64,000 bases of DNA from an uncultured Lachnospiraceae bacterium. GTDB taxonomy: Bacteria > Bacillota > Clostridia > Lachnospirales > Lachnospiraceae. The stretch lies in the NCBI GenBank assembly GCA_902779305.1, contig CACZBD010000013.1, positions 26,373 through 90,372 of the forward strand. Reading direction: 5' to 3'. The number at the start of each line of letters is the position of its first letter. Position 1 is the stretch's first letter. This document shows positions 37,992-46,812 of this stretch, in pieces. A program made the translations under genes and the position numbers. The notes under the pieces are model-generated. The model did not search any database, had not been told where the DNA came from, and worked only from the letters and a program-made list of their open reading frames with translations.

Positions 37992-40178
37992 ATGAGAAAA
38001 CAGATCAGAACAAACAAAATCGCAAAAAGAACACTGGCAATGCTCCTGGCAATGACCATGGTATTCGGCCTTACATTCACGGTTTATGCCGAAGAAGAAG
38101 GTTCCGAAGCATCCGGCGGCGCACAGACTGCGCAGGCAAGTCCTTCCGAGAGCAGCGAACCCGTCAGTGCGGCATCTGACGCGATCGATGCAGCGATCGA
38201 AGTTGTGGCTCCTCAGGGTGAAGTTCAGGTTGTTGAGCTTCAGCCGGTCGCAGACGGGCTTAACGATGCGCAGACAGCTGTGGATGCGCTGGTTAAGGAA
38301 GATGAAGCAGGCAATGAGGTAACGGATCTGCAGGTTGCGGATGCAGCAAATACAGTTGCAGAAGATGAACTTGCAAAGATCGATGCCGATCAGCTTGCTG
38401 CAGATACACAGGATGCTAAAGATGCACAGGGTGCACTTGATGATTACTTTGAGGCAGCTACCGTAACCGGCAAGGATGCAGACAGCGCGATCGTAAATGC
38501 GGATCTTGCAAACAACCCCAACAGCAGCAAAAAAGAAGCTTATGATGCAAAGGATCAGGCGAAATCGGATCTTGCAAATGCTGAGACAGGCCTGGAAGAA
38601 GCTACCAAAGCTTACAAGGACGCTTCCGCAAAACTGGACAATGCGCAGGCCGATTATGATGCTGCAAAAGATGCGAGCGACAAGGCTGCCAAGAAGGTAA
38701 AGGAAGCAAAAGAAGCACTGGAAAACGCCGAGACAAATACCGCTGCGGCTTTAGCAGCACTTGCCGGCGCAAAGGCAGTCGCTGATGAACTTGAAAAGAA
38801 GACACAGCAGTATGCAGACACCGTGGATGAACTGAAAGCGATCGAAAAGCAGTATCACGCGATCATGGTCAGATATTACAGAGATCTCGGTTATGCAAAA
38901 TATGATGAAAACGGCATTCTCGATGTAAATGCGAGTGCACAGGCTCTGCTCAATGACGGTACAACCGGTACAACAAAAGCAGATAACAAAGCGCTCAATC
39001 CTGGTAATCCGCTTATGGAAATGAGCCGCTACCTGATGGAACAGCTGATCACCTACATGATCACCGAGAACGGCGGTGAGATCACAAGCTTTGCTACAGG
39101 CGGTGACGGCAATGCAAATGAGAAAAACCCCCAGGGAAAGACTGCTTCCGAAGGGATCCTCTATATGAACGGTGGCAAGGAAGATGTTACGACCAAAGCG
39201 GTTTCCCCTCAGCAGATCTGGACAAACGTAGACGGTGACAACGGCAGAAACAACCATCTCAGAGTTACTTATATCGACAAAGACGGCAATGAGCAGACAG
39301 CATATTTCAACTATGTGATCAAGAACAATGCTAAATACAAAGATAAACTGGATGTTGCAAACGGCCCGATCTACCTGGCATATGTACAGCAGGATGAGAA
39401 CGGAAATTGGTCCAACAGCGCTGTTAAAGATGAGAACAACTTTGACGATTACAGCAAACTGACCAAGGCTATCGAAGCGATCCAGGATCTGGAAGCTTAC
39501 AAGGCCGCAAAAGATGCCGTTGACGAGGCTGAGAAAAAGGTAAAAGATCTGCAGGCTGAGATCGATACCCTGAAAGGTACCGTGAATGACAATGATAAAG
39601 ACCTGAAGGCAAAGAACGAAGAACTTAATAAACTTAAAGATGCACTTGCTGATGCAAGCGAAGCTTACGCAGTTGCAAAAGAAGATGTAAAAGCTCTTGA
39701 AGAGAAAGTCGAAGAAGCAAGAAAAGCTGTAGCAGGCATCGACCTTTCCAGATTCAGAGTCACAAACCCTGCTGATGATGAAGGAACACCCGCAGCTCCG
39801 GTGATCTCCTCGATCACCCCGGCAGTGGAAGTAACCCCGGTCCTTCCTCAGATCATCCCGGTAGCAACCATCGGTTCCACGCCGGCGCTTACAACACTGC
39901 TTGCAGCAGTTGACGGCGAAGATGCTGTCGAAGCAGCACCTGCAGTGGAAGAGGGAACGCCCGTGATCCTTGAAGACGAAGTACTTCCGGCAGCAGCAGT
40001 GGCTGATGCAGATGGCGTTCAGACCATGGAAGACGAAGAACTTCCGGCAGCACAGAGTGCAGAGAAAGCTTCCTTCTGGTGGCTGTGGATCCTGCTTCTC
40101 ATCCTTGCTCTCATCGTTGCCTACATGATCTACAGATACAACGAGAAGAAGAAAGAAGAGAACAACACAGCAGCATAA
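37992..40178 (+). CDS. Ala-rich coiled-coil surface protein D with doubled anchor motif
   Basis: The 728-residue protein has a signal peptide (residues ~1-33, ending VYAEEE), coiled coils (~70-290 and ~495-580), a central block aligned with protein C (QYHAIMVRYYRD, TYIDKDGNEQTAYFNYV, GPIYLAYVQQDENGNW, IDLSRFRV), a Pro/Val linker and two anchor motifs, LEDEVLPAAA (residue 660) and MEDEELPAAQ (679), before the helix WWLWILLLILAL and a Lys/Glu tail. AGAGGAG precedes the ATG. It is probably exposed on the cell surface and anchored by its last helix. Confidence 0.75.
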   Translation: MRKQIRTNKIAKRTLAMLLAMTMVFGLTFTVYAEEEGSEASGGAQTAQASPSESSEPVSAASDAIDAAIEVVAPQGEVQVVELQPVADGLNDAQTAVDALVKEDEAGNEVTDLQVADAANTVAEDELAKIDADQLAADTQDAKDAQGALDDYFEAATVTGKDADSAIVNADLANNPNSSKKEAYDAKDQAKSDLANAETGLEEATKAYKDASAKLDNAQADYDAAKDASDKAAKKVKEAKEALENAETNTAAALAALAGAKAVADELEKKTQQYADTVDELKAIEKQYHAIMVRYYRDLGYAKYDENGILDVNASAQALLNDGTTGTTKADNKALNPGNPLMEMSRYLMEQLITYMITENGGEITSFATGGDGNANEKNPQGKTASEGILYMNGGKEDVTTKAVSPQQIWTNVDGDNGRNNHLRVTYIDKDGNEQTAYFNYVIKNNAKYKDKLDVANGPIYLAYVQQDENGNWSNSAVKDENNFDDYSKLTKAIEAIQDLEAYKAAKDAVDEAEKKVKDLQAEIDTLKGTVNDNDKDLKAKNEELNKLKDALADASEAYAVAKEDVKALEEKVEEARKAVAGIDLSRFRVTNPADDEGTPAAPVISSITPAVEVTPVLPQIIPVATIGSTPALTTLLAAVDGEDAVEAAPAVEEGTPVILEDEVLPAAAVADADGVQTMEDEELPAAQSAEKASFWWLWILLLILALIVAYMIYRYNEKKKEENNTAA

Positions 40179-40202
40179 TTGAAATTCTGAAAAGTCAGAT
40201 CG

Positions 40203-40235
40203 AAGGACTGTCGCGAAAGCGGCAGTCCTTTTTTC
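40203..40235 (+). terminator. Intrinsic terminator after protein D
   Basis: aaggactg.cgc pairs with gcggcagtcctt around a GAAA loop, followed by a T-run. Confidence 0.88.
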
Positions 40236-40253
40236 ATACAAAAGTAACAAATC

Positions 40254-40286
40254 TGTAATTTGGGGTTCAGGAATCTGTCACATAAG
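40254..40286 (+). promoter_or_regulatory. Weak ECF-type promoter 5 (small protein E)
   Basis: TGTAAT at 40254-40259, 17 bases, GTCACATAAG at 40277-40286. The -10 part fits the other four but the -35 differs (TGTAAT for TGAACC) and the spacing is one base shorter. Confidence 0.4.
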
Positions 40287-40344
40287 CCGATATATGTTAT
40301 GCAAAGATAAAAACAACAAAACACTCACGGACGAGGTGACACAG

Positions 40345-40662
40345 ATGAAGAAAACAGACAAGATGATCAAAGGCGCAGCAATCCTGGCTCTGGTACTCGG
40401 AATGGTCGCAGCTTTTCTGCAGAGTTCTTACATATACGCATCAGCGGATGAAGCCGGAAGTTATGCGGCAGAAAGCGTCGAAGCAGCGGAATATGATACG
40501 GAACTTGTTGTTCTGGAAGATGAAGCGATCCCCGCAGCAAAACTCCCTTCGGTCGTATTCCCCTGGTGGTGCTGGCTCATCGTGATCGCTTCGGTCGCAG
40601 CAGGATGCGGTGTTTACCTTTACATCACACATGAAGAGAAAAGAAACGCAGTTACACTGTAG
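40345..40662 (+). CDS. Small double-span protein E with shared anchor motif
   Basis: The 105-residue protein has an N-terminal helix or signal (~residues 8-30, AILALVLGMVAAFLQSS), a short acidic loop, LEDEAIPAA (residue 57), then a helix with WWCWLIVIASVAAG and a short tail. Like protein B it is only motif plus anchor. I chose the ATG at 40345, with GAGGTG upstream; the frame also opens at 40294 without a site. The two Cys residues flanking the helix (WWCW, GCG) are unusual in the set. Function unknown. Confidence 0.6.
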   Translation: MKKTDKMIKGAAILALVLGMVAAFLQSSYIYASADEAGSYAAESVEAAEYDTELVVLEDEAIPAAKLPSVVFPWWCWLIVIASVAAGCGVYLYITHEEKRNAVTL

Positions 40663-40689
40663 AACATAAAATATCCTCCCTCCAAAGAA

Positions 40690-40725
40690 GTACCGGAAGT
40701 GAAAGCTTCCGGTACTTTGATTTTT
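40690..40725 (+). terminator. Terminator after protein E
   Basis: gtaccggaag (40690-40699) pairs with cttccggtac (40705-40714) followed by TTTGATTTTT. Confidence 0.85.
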
Positions 40726-40727
40726 AC

Positions 40728-40756
40728 TTGACAGCGCATATCCAAACTCATATAAT
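40728..40756 (+). promoter_or_regulatory. Sigma-A promoter of the str operon
   Basis: A near-perfect promoter: TTGACA at 40728-40733, 17 bases, TATAAT at 40751-40756. It starts immediately after the island's last terminator. Confidence 0.9.
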
Positions 40757-40875
40757 AATAGGGCGTGCGAAATTTGGCGCTTTCTTTTGTTGTGTAAAAA
40801 TCTTGATTTTTACTGAATAAAGAACAAAACGGAAGCGGCAGTTTTGCCCAAAAAATAAAACAGGAGGTGAAAAGA

Positions 40876-41289
40876 ATGCCAACATTTAACCAGTTAGTCA
40901 GGAAGGGCAGGCAGACATCTGTCAAGAAGTCTACGGCACCGGCTCTGGGCAAGGGTTTTAACTCTCTGCACAAGAGACCGATCGAGACGTCTTCTCCGCA
41001 GAAGAGAGGCGTGTGCACGGCTGTAAAGACTGCTACCCCGAAAAAGCCTAACTCAGCGCTTAGAAAGATTGCCAGAGTACGTCTTTCAAACGGTATCGAG
41101 GTTACATCCTACATTCCGGGCGAAGGCCACAATCTGCAGGAGCATAGTGTTGTTCTCGTGCGCGGCGGCAGGGTAAAAGACTTACCCGGTACCCGTTATC
41201 ACGTGATCAGAGGCACACTGGATACCGCAGGTGTTGCAAACCGCAAACAGGCACGTTCTAAGTACGGCGCTAAGAGACCTAAGAAGTGA
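40876..41289 (+). CDS. rpsL: 30S ribosomal protein S12
   Basis: The 137-residue protein has the S12 signature [17 protein letters not shown] (residues ~51-67), with the streptomycin-related Lys in its normal form, and [14 protein letters not shown] ~13-residue insertion near residue 30 ([13 protein letters not shown]) is common in Clostridia. I chose the ATG at 40876, eight bases after AGGAGG; a GTG at 40867 overlaps the RBS itself. First gene of the str operon. Confidence 0.97.
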   Translation: MPTFNQLVRKGRQTSVKKSTAPALGKGFNSLHKRPIETSSPQKRGVCTAVKTATPKKPNSALRKIARVRLSNGIEVTSYIPGEGHNLQEHSVVLVRGGRVKDLPGTRYHVIRGTLDTAGVANRKQARSKYGAKRPKK

Positions 41290-41488
41290 TTTTCACAAAC
41301 AGAGGTTTCAGGCAATAGTACAAAGAGTACCACAAAGCTAAAATCATAATGTTGCATTCTTTATCCTTTGGCAGCGCTTCAAGAGGCGGCTGTTCATTTA
41401 GATCAATGGAAAAGTGCATGTACACATAGGAGTTTAGTCAGTGTGAGTACCGAAGATTTAACCATTCATAGTTAAGGAGGGAAGAAAC

Positions 41489-41959
41489 GTGCCACGTAAA
41501 GGACATATTCAAAAAAGAGACGTATTGGCGGATCCCATGTACAACAGCAAAGTCGTTACCAAGCTGATCAACAACATCATGCTGGACGGTAAGAAGGGCG
41601 TTGCGCAGAAGATCGTATATGGTGCATTCGCAAGAGTAGAAGCAAAGGCTGAAAAGCCCGCGCTGGAAGTGTTTGAAGAGGCTATGGCGAACATCATGCC
41701 TGTGCTGGAAGTCAAGGCAAGACGTATCGGTGGTGCAACCTATCAGGTTCCGATCGAGGTAAGACCGGAGAGACGTCAGGCGCTTGCGCTTCGCTGGATG
41801 ACCATGTTCTCCCGCAAACGCGGTGAGAAGACCATGGAAGAACGCCTTGCGAACGAGATCCTGGACGCTTCCAATAACACCGGTGCTTCCGTAAAGAGAA
41901 AAGAAGATATGCATAAGATGGCGGAAGCAAACAGAGCATTTGCACATTACAGATTCTGA
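41489..41959 (+). CDS. rpsG: 30S ribosomal protein S7
   Basis: The 156-residue primary rRNA-binding protein of the small subunit starts MPRKG...[15 protein letters not shown], with the usual [16 protein letters not shown] stretch. The start codon is GTG, with AAGGAGGGAAG upstream. A gap of ~200 bases after rpsL holds no recognisable signal. Confidence 0.97.
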   Translation: MPRKGHIQKRDVLADPMYNSKVVTKLINNIMLDGKKGVAQKIVYGAFARVEAKAEKPALEVFEEAMANIMPVLEVKARRIGGATYQVPIEVRPERRQALALRWMTMFSRKRGEKTMEERLANEILDASNNTGASVKRKEDMHKMAEANRAFAHYRF

Positions 41960-41987
41960 TTTCTGTGATGTATGAGGAGGAAATATT

Positions 41988-44108
41988 TTGGCTGAGAGAG
42001 AGTATCCCTTAGAGAGAACCCGGAACATCGGGATCATGGCCCATATCGATGCCGGTAAGACGACAACGACTGAGCGTATCCTGTATTATACCGGTGTCAA
42101 TCACAAGATCGGTGAGACTCATGATGGGACTGCTACCATGGACTGGATGGAACAGGAGCAGGAAAGAGGTATCACCATTACATCTGCTGCAACGACCTGC
42201 CACTGGACGCTGCAGGAGCAGAATAAGCCAAAGCCGGGTGCTCTGGAGCACCGGATCAACATTATCGACACACCGGGTCACGTAGACTTCACTGTGGAAG
42301 TGGAACGTTCCCTGCGTGTTCTTGACGGTGCGGTAGGCGTTTTCTGCGCAAAGGGTGGTGTTGAGCCCCAGTCGGAAAATGTCTGGCGCCAGGCTGACAC
42401 TTATAACGTACCCCGTATGGCGTTCATCAACAAGATGGATATCCTGGGTGCGGATTTTTATGCGGCAGTGGATCAGATCAGAAACCGTCTCGGCAAAAAT
42501 GCGATCGTTTTGCAGCTGCCGATCGGCAAAGAAGATTCCTTCAAAGGACTGATCGACCTGTTCGAGATGAAAGCCTACATCTACAATGATGACAAGGGCG
42601 AGGACATTTCGATCGAGGAGATCCCCGAAGGTATGAAGGAAGAAGCGGAACTCTACCATGAAGAACTGGTGGAGAAATGCGCGGAACTGGATGACGATAC
42701 CCTTGAGAAGTATCTTGAGGATCCGGAATCCGTTACGGTGGACGAGCTGAAGAAGGCATTACGCAAAGGCACCTGCGAATGTGCGGCCGTTCCTGTCTGC
42801 TGTGGTACGGCATACAGAAACAAGGGCGTACAGAAGCTGCTGGATGCGGTCATCGAATTCATGCCTTCGCCGCTTGATATTCCCTCGATCAAGGGAACAG
42901 ACCTTGAGGGCAACGAGATCGAGAGACATTCTTCCGATGAAGAACCGTTCTCGGCGCTGGCTTTCAAGATCATGACAGACCCGTTCGTAGGAAAACTGGC
43001 ATTCTTCCGTGTTTATTCCGGAACAATGAACTCCGGTTCCTATGTTTTGAACGCGACAAAGGGCAAAAAAGAGCGCGTGGGTCGTATCCTGCAGATGCAT
43101 GCCAATCACAGGGCAGAGCTGGATAAGGTTTATTCCGGCGATATCGCAGCTGCGGTAGGTTTCAAATTAACAACGACAGGTGACACGATCTGTGATGAAC
43201 AGCATCCGGTGATCCTTGAATCCATGGAATTCCCCGAGCCCGTTATCGAGCTTGCGATCGAGCCCAAAACAAAGGCCGGTCAGGGAAAACTCGGCGAATC
43301 TTTGGCAAAACTTGCCGAGGAAGATCCGACATTCCGTGCGCATACGGATCCGGAAACCGGACAGACGATCATCGCAGGTATGGGCGAACTGCATTTGGAG
43401 ATCATCGTAGACAGACTGCTTCGCGAATTCAAGGTCGAAGCAAATGTCGGCGCTCCGCAGGTTGCCTACAAAGAAGCGATCACAAAGCCGGTGGATGTGG
43501 AATCCAAGTACGCAAAACAGTCCGGTGGTCGTGGTCAGTACGGACACTGTAAAGTACGCTTCGAGCCGATGGATGCCAACGGAGACGAGCTGTTCAAGTT
43601 CGATTCCGAGGTTGTGGGCGGTGCGATCCCGAAGGAATACATCCCTGCTGTCGGCGAAGGTATCGAGGAAGCTACCAAGGCCGGTATTCTTGGCGGATTC
43701 CCGGTTGTCGGCGTACATGCGACCGTATATGACGGCTCCTATCATGAAGTCGACTCTTCGGAAATGGCTTTCCATATCGCAGGATCTCTTGCGTTCAAGG
43801 ATGCCATGCAGAAGGCGGCGCCGGTTCTTCTTGAGCCGATCATGAAGGTGGAAGTCACCATGCCGGAAGAGTACATGGGAGATGTCATCGGTGACATCAA
43901 TTCACGTCGCGGCAGGATCGAGGGTATGGATGACGTCGGCAACGGCAAGATCGTCCGCGGATTCGTTCCGCTTTCCGAGATGTTCGGCTATGCGACAGAC
44001 TTACGTTCCAGAACGCAGGGACGCGGTAACTACTCCATGTTCTTCGAAAAATACGAGCAGGTACCCAAGTCCGTACAGGAAAAAGTTCTGAATATGAAGA
44101 AGGATTGA
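41988..44108 (+). CDS. fusA: Translation elongation factor G
   Basis: The 706-residue GTPase moves tRNA and mRNA on the ribosome. The G-domain motifs are [15 protein letters not shown] (P-loop), [10 protein letters not shown] (switch), DTPGHVDF and NKMD; the C-terminal domains are complete. Start codon is TTG, with GAGGAGGAA upstream. Length is normal. Confidence 0.98.
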   Translation: MAEREYPLERTRNIGIMAHIDAGKTTTTERILYYTGVNHKIGETHDGTATMDWMEQEQERGITITSAATTCHWTLQEQNKPKPGALEHRINIIDTPGHVDFTVEVERSLRVLDGAVGVFCAKGGVEPQSENVWRQADTYNVPRMAFINKMDILGADFYAAVDQIRNRLGKNAIVLQLPIGKEDSFKGLIDLFEMKAYIYNDDKGEDISIEEIPEGMKEEAELYHEELVEKCAELDDDTLEKYLEDPESVTVDELKKALRKGTCECAAVPVCCGTAYRNKGVQKLLDAVIEFMPSPLDIPSIKGTDLEGNEIERHSSDEEPFSALAFKIMTDPFVGKLAFFRVYSGTMNSGSYVLNATKGKKERVGRILQMHANHRAELDKVYSGDIAAAVGFKLTTTGDTICDEQHPVILESMEFPEPVIELAIEPKTKAGQGKLGESLAKLAEEDPTFRAHTDPETGQTIIAGMGELHLEIIVDRLLREFKVEANVGAPQVAYKEAITKPVDVESKYAKQSGGRGQYGHCKVRFEPMDANGDELFKFDSEVVGGAIPKEYIPAVGEGIEEATKAGILGGFPVVGVHATVYDGSYHEVDSSEMAFHIAGSLAFKDAMQKAAPVLLEPIMKVEVTMPEEYMGDVIGDINSRRGRIEGMDDVGNGKIVRGFVPLSEMFGYATDLRSRTQGRGNYSMFFEKYEQVPKSVQEKVLNMKKD

Positions 44109-44253
44109 TCCTTCCGACTTTAGAAGCGTAAGAATTCTTACGAAAGCGCAAGTTTTCCTTGAAAAATGGGCGCAGATGAAATATAATCAACATTAGCGAG
44201 CGTCAAACTTAAGGACAATTAAGTTTGGGTAATCAAAAGGAGGAAGCTAAAAA

Positions 44254-45441
44254 ATGGCAAAAGCGAAATTTGACAGAAGCAAAACGCATTGTAATATCGG
44301 TACCATCGGTCACGTTGACCATGGTAAGACGACTCTGACAGCTGCGATCACAAAGGTTCTGGCTGAGAGAGTACCCGGTAACGAGAAGGTTGACTTCGAG
44401 AATATCGATAAGGCTCCCGAAGAGAGAGAGCGTGGTATCACGATTTCTACCGCACACGTAGAGTATTCCACAGAGAAGAGACACTATGCACACGTTGACT
44501 GCCCGGGACATGCTGACTACGTTAAGAACATGATCACAGGTGCAGCACAGATGGATGGTGCGATCCTCGTTGTAGCAGCTACCGACGGTGTTATGGCACA
44601 GACCAAGGAGCACATCCTTCTGTCCCGTCAGGTAGGTGTACCTTACATCGTTGTTTTCCTGAACAAGTGCGACATGGTTGACGATCCCGAGCTGATCGAG
44701 CTGGTTGAGATGGAAGTTACCGAGCAGCTTGAAGAGTACGGTTTCAAGGATTGCCCGATCGTTAAGGGTTCCGCTCTGAAAGCTCTGGAAGATCCTTCAG
44801 GCGAATGGGGCGACAAGATCATGGAGCTCATGGATACCGTTGATTCCTACATCCCGGATCCTGAGCGCGATACCGACAAGCCTTTCCTGATGCCTATCGA
44901 GGACGTATTCACCATCACAGGTCGTGGTACTGTTGCTACAGGCCGTGTAGAGCGTGGTACGCTGCATATGTCTGATGAAGTTGAGATCATCGGTATCAAG
45001 GAAGAGACACAGAAGTCTGTTGTAACCGGTATCGAGATGTTCCGTAAACTGCTTGACGAGGCTCAGGCTGGTGATAACATCGGTATCCTGCTTCGTGGTA
45101 TCAACAGAACCGATATCGAGCGTGGACAGGTTGTAGCTAAGCCCGGTTCCGTTACCTGCCATAAGAAATTCACGGCTCAGGTATACGTACTGACCAAGGA
45201 CGAGGGTGGCCGTCATACACCGTTCTTCAACAACTACAGACCTCAGTTCTACTTCAGAACAACCGACGTTACAGGCGTTTGCAACCTTCCTGCAGGAACG
45301 GAAATGTGCATGCCCGGTGATAACGTTGAGATGACGATCGAACTGATCCATCCCGTAGCTTGTGAGCAGGGTCTTACATTCGCTATCAGAGAAGGCGGAC
45401 GTACGGTTGGTTCAGGCCGTGTTGCTTCGATCATTGAATGA
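44254..45441 (+). CDS. tuf: Translation elongation factor Tu
   Basis: The 395-residue GTPase delivers aminoacyl-t[17 protein letters not shown] (P-loop), [20 protein letters not shown] and NKCDMVDD are intact, and the C-terminal domain ends with the normal [24 protein letters not shown] precedes the ATG. Last gene of the str operon. Confidence 0.99.
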   Translation: MAKAKFDRSKTHCNIGTIGHVDHGKTTLTAAITKVLAERVPGNEKVDFENIDKAPEERERGITISTAHVEYSTEKRHYAHVDCPGHADYVKNMITGAAQMDGAILVVAATDGVMAQTKEHILLSRQVGVPYIVVFLNKCDMVDDPELIELVEMEVTEQLEEYGFKDCPIVKGSALKALEDPSGEWGDKIMELMDTVDSYIPDPERDTDKPFLMPIEDVFTITGRGTVATGRVERGTLHMSDEVEIIGIKEETQKSVVTGIEMFRKLLDEAQAGDNIGILLRGINRTDIERGQVVAKPGSVTCHKKFTAQVYVLTKDEGGRHTPFFNNYRPQFYFRTTDVTGVCNLPAGTEMCMPGDNVEMTIELIHPVACEQGLTFAIREGGRTVGSGRVASIIE

Positions 45442-45482
45442 TCGCGTAAGCAATGAGATAAGCGCCATAAGGCGAGCAAATA

Positions 45483-45517
45483 AAGGGACTGCAAGTTTAC
45501 TTGCAAGTCCCTTTTTT
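45483..45517 (+). terminator. Intrinsic terminator after tuf
   Basis: agggact.gcaag pairs with cttgc.agtccct around a TTTA loop, one bulged A, followed by TTTTTT. Confidence 0.88.
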
Positions 45518-45962
45518 GTGAGCATGCGGGCATTTAACGAATGCCCGCGTACGAGGAAGCGAAGCTTCCGAGTTCGGCGGTTATCGGAAAAATGCGGAGC
45601 ATTTTGAGTTCGCCTTCTAAGTCCGCATCCTTAACTCTTAGTTCTTCATTCTATCTGTTGTCATATCTTATATTTCAGCCGTTTTTTATATTTCTGCCAT
45701 ATCGCATTATTCTATCCGCGCGTTATACCGCAATATATCTTTGTTTATGAAAAGGCATACCAATTTGCTTTTCAGATGGAATTGGTATGCGAGTTTAGCG
45801 CTTTTTGAAGCATAATGTGCCAAGAATGCAAACTAAAACCGATAACATTCCGAATGAGTATGCTTAAAATCATCCCGGAGACTATCATTCAGATGGAAGC
45901 GGCATACTATATCTGTGTGGACGACAGATTTGGTATGTATTATTTTCTCGGAGAGGTTTTGA
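45518..45962. other. AT-rich stretch without clear genes
   Basis: About 445 bases of low GC between tuf and the repeat region. No frame has an RBS with a convincing protein, and no RNA gene is evident. It may be a decayed insertion site. Confidence 0.5.
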
Positions 45963-46190
45963 ATGTACATACCAAAGCCACAAAAGCATCGAGACTGGTA
46001 TGCATATGCGGCAAAAAATGTGCTTGACAAAACAACAGGGGCATATTATATTGAATATAAATTCAATGAACAGAAATTCAACGGAATTATTCAACAGATA
46101 GAAATTCAACAGATAAAAAATACAACGGGAAGAAATACGGCAGACAGAAATACAACAGACAGACGGGATAACGTAAAGGAGAACGCATGA
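45963..46190 (+). CDS. Small hypothetical protein with 5-residue repeats (doubtful)
   Basis: The 75-residue frame has GGAG ten bases upstream and its stop overlaps the TetR start (ATGA). Its first ~35 residues are basic and Tyr-rich; the rest repeats every five residues (EIQQI, KNTTG, RNTAD, RNTTD) because of the DNA repeat below. No family recognised. The promoter at 46024 lies inside it, which argues that the region may instead be an untranslated leader. Confidence 0.3.
   Translation: MYIPKPQKHRDWYAYAAKNVLDKTTGAYYIEYKFNEQKFNGIIQQIEIQQIKNTTGRNTADRNTTDRRDNVKENA
46024..46052 (+). promoter_or_regulatory. Sigma-A promoter for the TetR gene
   Basis: TTGACA at 46024-46029, 17 bases, TATATT at 46047-46052. 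Confidence 0.75.
46072..46173 (+). repeat. Imperfect 15-base tandem repeat between promoter and TetR gene
   Basis: About six degenerate copies of AGAAATACAACAGAC in a row (46072 to ~46173), the last two nearly perfect. They lie in the leader between the promoter and the TetR start, so they may be operators, or a slippage-prone spacer. Confidence 0.65.
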
Positions 46191-46753
46191 CCAGACAGGA
46201 GCAGAAAGAACAGCGGAAGAAGCAGATCCAGATGAAGGCGCTGGAGCTGTTTGTGACAAAGGGGTATTCCCAGACGAAGATCGGCGATATCGCGAAAGAA
46301 CTGCAGATGAGCATGGGGCTGCTGTTTCATTATTACGAATCCAAGGAGCAGCTGTATCTTGAACTCGTCCAGTTCGGGGTATGGGGGACCAGGACACCGG
46401 AGCAGATTCCGCAGGATGATCCGCTCGGCTATTTTACAGTCTTTCTGAAGGGTCTGTTTGAGGCGGCGAAAGAGAGTCCGTGGATCTTCATGATGTTTGT
46501 ACTGATGTCGCAGGCCAGAAGGCCCGGGGCGCCGGATGTGGTCAGAGAGAAAGCGCTGAGCGTCGACCAGATCGCAAGATCGGCTGACATCATCAAAAAG
46601 GGGCAGGAAATGGGACAGATGAAGGAAGGCGATCCGCTGCAGTTGTCCAATGCGTTCTGGTGCAGCGTTCAGGGCATTATGGAAGAGCACATGGTCACAC
46701 CTGAAATTCCGCTGCCTAAGCCGGAGTGGGTGATTGACATTCTCAGAAAGTAA
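46187..46753 (+). CDS. TetR-family transcriptional regulator
   Basis: The 188-residue protein has the TetR helix-turn-helix at residues ~8-55 (ALELFVTKGYSQTKIGDIAKEL, split at residue 30, then FHYYESKEQLY), followed by a ligand-binding domain. It starts with RBS AAAGGAG. It lies 60 bases before the FAD oxidoreductase and near the ABC exporter, which it may control in response to a small molecule. Ligand unknown. Confidence 0.9.
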   Translation: MTRQEQKEQRKKQIQMKALELFVTKGYSQTKIGDIAKELQMSMGLLFHYYESKEQLYLELVQFGVWGTRTPEQIPQDDPLGYFTVFLKGLFEAAKESPWIFMMFVLMSQARRPGAPDVVREKALSVDQIARSADIIKKGQEMGQMKEGDPLQLSNAFWCSVQGIMEEHMVTPEIPLPKPEWVIDILRK

Positions 46754-46812
46754 GAAACAGAGAACAAAATCATTCGAAATATAGAATTATACTATGAAAT
46801 GAGGATGAAACA

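Noticed and set aside
38751..40250. Minus-strand frame of 499 codons opposite protein D
   Set aside because: Same cause; it also runs through the terminator and the other gene's end.
45518..45962. Small RNA or tRNA gene in the AT-rich gap
   Set aside because: No cloverleaf or clear promoter-terminator pair was found.
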